Below are positions 59,101 through 64,000 of a DNA stretch of 64,000 bases, piece by piece. Each line of letters opens with the position of its first letter. Positions within the stretch are counted from its first letter, which is position 1. A program made the translations under genes and the position numbers. Where the stretch lies: the NCBI RefSeq assembly GCF_038396675.1, contig NC_088933.1, positions 15,961,001-16,025,000 of the forward strand, given 5' to 3'. Below the pieces are notes generated by a model. The model ran no database searches. It had not been told where the DNA came from and was given only the letters and a program-made list of their open reading frames with translations. Source of the DNA: Hydra vulgaris (Eukaryota; Cnidaria; Hydrozoa; Anthoathecata; Hydridae).

Positions 59101-59825
59101 AACTACAGCTTGCTCTTTTAGAATTGTAATTGTATAGACTGTTTAAAAATGACAGTTCTTTGTCTTAGGCATTATATTAGTTATATATTATATTTTCTAA
59201 ATAATTAATAGATGTTAATAATACTGATAGTACCAGTTAACAAAAAATTTTGTGCATTTCAGAAAATACATAATTAATAAATTCAGAAATCTATGCAATA
59301 TTAATAATATTTCTGTAAATGGTAAAAACATGATAACTAAATGCTGAACAATTTCAGAAAAAAGTTCAAGGATTAGCAGGATTTATTGCTAAAAGGGGTG
59401 TTTTTCCAGGACTTATCCAGGACCTATCAAATTCCAGGGGATTTCTAGGTTTTCAAGGACTGCTGGCCACCCTGTATAATTTCGTTACTTTTGAGACCCA
59501 ACATGATATGTTTTTTAGGATTTTTTTTTATTTTATATTAGGGATCTGTCCGACTTGAACCCATTTAGATGGTGGGAGCAGATATTTTTAGTACAGGGCT
59601 CAATGTAACCGTCAGACATCGGACATTGTCCGACTAAAACCTCAGGTTGTCTAATCAATTTACAAAGTAATTGGACATTTTGACCGACAGGAATTAAATT
59701 TTACAAAAAAAGCTTGGACAGGAATGGCGTGCCATTGAATGCTATTGCTGACCACGCATATGATTTTTTTTGTTTTTTTGTTTACAACTTGACCACAACT
59801 GTTTAGATGTTTTGATGATTTAAAG

Positions 59826-62245
59826 AAATGTTTCAGAAATGTACTGAAAATAGAAACGTTAAGCTAAACTTAAACTAGGGTAAAAATTGAAAAAACTAAA
59901 GAATAAACAAAACTATTCCTTAGGAAAAAAAAACTAAAGAATAAACAAAACTATTCCTTAGGAAAAAAAAAAAATTAGCTTTAAAATAAAACTAAAAAAA
60001 TCGAAGTTAATATTACTTTTTGTTACGTTTTTAATTGCAATTGAAAAAAATAACTTTGAAACTTATCTTTTAATACGTTTAATTGAAGTTATGCAAAATG
60101 CTTTTACAAATTATTTCTATTGATTGCTTAATAAATGAACAAATTTTATTTAAATTATTGAAAAGTGAAATTAAATTATTGAGAAAAAATTGTATAATAT
60201 TTTAAAGTTGTATAAACATTTTTTTCAAAAAGTTGCAAAAAAAAATTGCTTAAAAAAATAATGCAGTCTTTTTAAAATCGTAATTTTAATTCTTTAAATA
60301 ATAAGTCAATAAATTAGTATTTTAAACAATTTTTTTTTTAAATAGAAATGAGAAAAAATAAGGCAATTAAACCATTGGAAGAATTAATAACTTATTTTAA
60401 TTTAAAGTATAATTAAAAAAATAATCATTTAAAAGATTTTTAAAAAGATGCAGAAAAGTAGTTTAAAACGTTTAAATTTTTTATAAAAAATACAAACCTA
60501 CTAAAAAAAAAATTAAATATATCATTTAATTTACACATAATGCGTTTATTTTAAACAACCATTATAACTAATTTTTAATTTTATTTAAAACCTTTGTGTA
60601 AAATAAAAACTTTAAAAAAGAGCAATGATTAAAAGTTATTCGAAATGTAACGATTTTTTTTATTGCATTTAAGTTTGTTAAAACATTAAAATAGCGTTGT
60701 CAAATTGAAAAGAAAAAAATAATAAACGTTCTCAGTTACAGCGTGAAAATTCAAGTCTATCTAAAGACATACAATGTTAAATTGAAACTATTTTATTAAA
60801 AAATAAAAATCTACAATAATATATTCTAAATAAGGAAGAAACTACAACTTCACTAGACTAACATTAAATAAACTGAATAACATGACAAAGATTTTGATTG
60901 CATAACTCGGTTCCATAAAACCATAAAAATCAGGCTTGGACAGGAATGGCGTGCGATCCCACTCTGTAACTGACCACACTAGTATTTTTTTTTTTACAAC
61001 TTGGCCACGGCTATTTTGATATTTTAACAATTTAAATGCAATAAAAAAAAGTGTTATGCCATGAATAACTTTAAATCGTTGATCTTTTCAAAAGTTTTTA
61101 TTTTATGTGAAGGCTTTAAATAAAACTATAAAAATTAATTATAATGATTGTTTACATAAACGCATGTGTAAAATTACAAAAAATGTTATATTTAAATTTT
61201 TTTAATTAAATTATAATTAAATTTTCTTTATGTAGGTATATATTATTTATGATAAATTTAAACGTTTGAAACTATTTTTCCATTTCCTTCCTAATCTTTT
61301 AAACCATGATTTTTAAAAAGAATTTTTTTTAAGTTACTTTAATTTATGAATAAGTACAAAACCTTTTGTGACTGCTAGCTTTTATACATTTTATGTGAAT
61401 TATACAAGAATATAAAATAACTTTATTTTCTTTTATAAGAATTTATTTTGTTGATTAATGGAAAAGTTTTGAAGCACTTTGTAATGTTCATACGATTAAT
61501 TTTTATAATTAAACTTACGCTTTTTAAAATCTTTTAAACAAACATTTTATTTTTTGAAAAAAATATTTTTTTTTTTCAATTTGGATAGGAATGAATGAGT
61601 TTAAATTTTTTATAGTACTTTTTAAATTCGTTTTGCAGCGCCTATTAGAAAAGTTGTAACATTCAAATTAAAATTAAATTGCTTGTTGGCAGTTTATTTA
61701 AATCGCAGGCGCATTTTATTATTTTTTTTTTTCTATTTTTATGAATAAAAAAATTGGAAACCTTTTTTTTAACTAGACTTACTAATTAGAGCATGAAATT
61801 ATTAAAAATTACTATTTTAAAAAAACTACTTTTTTTTTTTTTTTTTTGCACTTTTTATGAAAAAATAAATGTTTATACAATTTAAAAATATTATATACAA
61901 CACTTTTTAATAAATTTGAGAAAATTCGTTTATTTATTAAACAATGATTAGTAGTAATTTGTTACTTAATTTAAAAGCGTTTTGCATAACTTTAATAAAT
62001 GTTTAAAAATATAAATTTTAACATTTATTTCAAACGTAATTAAAAACGTAACAAAAAGTTTCAAAAGTTTTCGCTTCAAATTTAAGTTTTTATTTTTTAT
62101 TTTATTTTTAGTGCTTATATAATTTCTTTTTCGTAAAAATTTTTTTTTGCTTCTTTTTTCGTTAGGAATTTTTTTTTTTTTACTTTTTTCCTAATTTAAG
62201 TTTAGCTTGGCGTTTCTACATTCAGCGCATTTCTGAAGTGCCCCT
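59826..62245. mobile_element. Large foldback element, arms of at least ~400 bp
   Basis: 59826-60215 reappears in reverse complement at 62245-61860. Shared blocks include gtagaaacg-aagctaaact, ttttgttacgtttttaatta, aaagttatgcaaaa-gctttt and taataaatgaac-aatttt. Weaker complementarity seems to continue towards the centre near 61035. No coding sequence. The outer edges share ctaaaacctcag (59634-59645, complement 62251-62262). The motif gcttggacaggaatggcgtg occurs twice in direct orientation (59710 and 60932), so the interior is composite. Confidence 0.62.
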
Positions 62246-62339
62246 ACATAGACTGAGGTTTTAGCATAGGACAGCAATCTTTTCTTTTGTTATCTATATA
62301 CGCTTTAGTAAATGCGCTAATACGCTATACTGCCTGCCC

Positions 62340-63118
62340 AAACCCTAGTCAATGTATGTGCCTTAGGATATCCATATAACGTTCCTCGGTGAGTCGCCCC
62401 CTATTTTGATCAAATCACCTACTCCAGATGAAGATAAACAGCTTCAAACTTGTAAAGAGCCTCCTCTGTGTTTAATAGTAGGGTTTAAACACTAACGCTG
62501 ATAGGCTTCTTCAATTCTTCTTCAAACATATTGGCGTCCTTTTGTTCCAAAAATTCCGAATTTGGACTCATCGGTGTACAGAACCTGATTAAACATTTCC
62601 TGGGCCCAATCTTTGTGTTGTTTTGCATATTTAAGTCGTTTTTCATTATTGCAACAACCTAATAATGGTTTTCGAATTGCAACATTTATCCCGATTTAAG
62701 TAGGTGCCGTCAAATAAAAGAAGAGCTGACATTTTTCCCAGTTGCAGTGTTTATGTTTTTTGCCAGTTTGGTTGATGCTTTTTTTGTATTTCTTGAAGAT
62801 AGGGTTTTTGAATATTTATTGTCATTTTTTGTTAGCTTAGGAGGTCTACCACTTTTCTTTATATCTTCAAAGGAGCCAGTTTCTCTGATTTCTGTAACAG
62901 CATTCTTCGAATATCCTATTTGGATGTAGTTGTTATGACACATCGTTTTAATAAATAAACAAACAAATCCCTCATGTTTCCTCATCAATTTTGTTTATTT
63001 ATTCAAAATAATATATTCTTATATATTATTAAACTTAAGTACACTTTAAAAAAATTACATAGGAAAAAAATTATAAATACGTCTAATTATACAAGTGGTT
63101 TAAAACTTATTCACAGTA
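62340..63118 (-). pseudogene. Tc1-like transposon 5, truncated
   Basis: Minus strand: a helix-turn-helix with AVTEIRETGSFEDIKKSGRP and PKLTKNDNKYSKTL, then after shifts LLGCCNNEKRLKYAKQHKDW, AQEMFNQVLYTDESKFGIFG with the first Asp, and a trace of GGRLTEERYMDILRHIH. The 3' third, with the second Asp and the Glu, is missing where the foldback begins. The probable 5' terminus is cagtactgtgaataagtttt (complement 63099-63118), with a TA next to it. Confidence 0.68.
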
Positions 63119-63323
63119 CTGTATATACAGCCCCCAATCAAATTAATAATTTGATCGGGGCCCACGTTGATTTTTTATATTTTTTATCTTCTTACTTATT
63201 TTTATAAAAACTTATGTTTTTATAAAAACACAAATAAAAACTTTATATATGAACAAAGTAAAACTGTTTTCTAACATAAAATACACTAAACAACAATAAG
63301 AATATGTTTATTAACATGAATTG

Positions 63324-64000
63324 TTAATATTTTGTTGATCCTCCCTTATTTTTTATAACTGTACGATAACGATTTGACATGCTACAAATGCAACTTAAAG
63401 TCGTTTCTTTCAAATGTGCATTATGGTTCTATTGCCAAATAATTTTTTCAATCAATTGGGTCCTTTTTGTGACCTTTTCTAGCAAAGTTTCTCTCTTTAA
63501 TAGCTCCCATAGAATTTCAATAGGTAAGATCTGGGGAGTTGCATGGCCAAAAGAGGAATTCTTTAAGATGCCAATAATTTTTAATAGATTTTGCTGTGTG
63601 GCATGGTGCTCCATCTTGCATAAAAATTTTCTTTTGCTTATTTGAAAAACCACCTCTTTAATTGAGGTAAAAGACGGGTTTTAATAACCTTTTTGTATTG
63701 GTACTGTTTCAATATTCCATCTGGTTGTACAGTTGATCAAGGCCTTTTCCACTAATAACCGACCAAAACATGGCTTTAAGAGGATGTTTAATTGTCTGAA
63801 TTATACAATTTTCATGGAATTTTTCATTGGCAGCCTTTTTTTACATATTGAACCTTTTGAGTTATAATTTTTATGGTAGATTCATCGCTGAAGCATACCT
63901 GGAGAAAACATAATAAAAACAATTACTAAATACCAACACTGGAACATTGGGAAAAAAAAATTTTTTTGTATTATAATGACTTGTAGTAGTTTCACAGATA
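63324..64000 (-). pseudogene. Tc1-like transposon 6, C-terminal part, runs off the window
   Basis: Minus strand: HPLKAMFWSVISGKGLDQLY, KKIFMQDGAPCHTAKSIKNY (second Asp block), FWPCNSPDLT followed by a frame change at the Glu block, then KERNFARKGHKKDPID and the end SMSNRYRTVIKNKGGSTKY with TAA at 63324-63326. Several stops. The N-terminal part lies beyond 64000. Confidence 0.72.

Larger units (their letters stand above)
55470..59474 (-). mobile_element. hAT-like transposon with perfect 13-bp termini, hosting a Tc1
   Basis: CAGGGTGGCCAGC (55470-55482) is exactly complemented by gctggccaccctg (59462-59474). Just outside, atatcatgtt-ggtctcaaaag (55241-55261) is also mirrored (59498-59518). A decayed transposase (57520-59100, minus) and a complete Tc1 element (55797-57432) lie inside. 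The CAGGG ends and gene type suggest hAT. No clear 8-bp duplication was seen. Confidence 0.68.

Overview
This window is nuclear DNA from an AT-rich animal, most consistent with a Hydra-like cnidarian. The reasons are spliced genes with GT-AG introns, an astacin metalloprotease, very long (TA)n arrays, and many animal transposon families (Tc1/mariner, hAT, pogo, Penelope-like, CR1-like LINE, tRNA-derived SINE, MITEs) in a low-GC background. The species call is inference; nothing in the sequence names the organism.

Only two stretches look like intact host genes. One is a plus-strand gene at 14317-17675. Its four exons join with matching phases into a 300-residue protein with one membrane span, and I recognise no family. 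The other is a minus-strand astacin protease at 42630-51935. Five exons join in frame and carry the zinc site (HEILHALGFYHE) and the Met-turn (SIMHY). Its 8-kb intron is filled with a dead LINE, a MITE, a SINE, hairpins and TA arrays. Its propeptide exons and 3' end were not found.

The rest is layered mobile DNA. 1-4.3 kb: a decayed hAT element, a hairpin repeat family in TA arrays and a Penelope-like endonuclease fragment. 4.36-8.28 kb: a 3.9-kb element with ~300-bp inverted termini around a broken, intron-containing gene of an uncharacterised transposase-like family. 8.3-14 kb: pogo and hAT remnants and MITEs. 18.2-24.3 kb: a Penelope-like element split by ~5.1 kb of repeats. 24.5-27.7 kb: a dead hAT and a Penelope-like element. 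27.95-29.72 kb: a Tc1 element inside a TA array, with a heat-shock-element-like array before its promoter. 30-41.4 kb: Penelope, pogo, LINE, two Tc1 and hAT remnants. 52-54 kb: SINE and LINE. 55.47-59.47 kb: a hAT with 13-bp perfect termini that hosts a nested Tc1. 59.8-62.2 kb: a large foldback. 62.3-64 kb: two more Tc1 remnants.

Three patterns run across the window. Repeats sit repeatedly between TA arrays. Tc1 elements of separate lineages share a double-terminal-repeat layout with ~191-196 bp spacing. Short near-perfect hairpins recur, some interrupting transposon coding sequence. All coordinates of decayed elements were read by eye and are approximate unless a splice site or terminal repeat fixes them.
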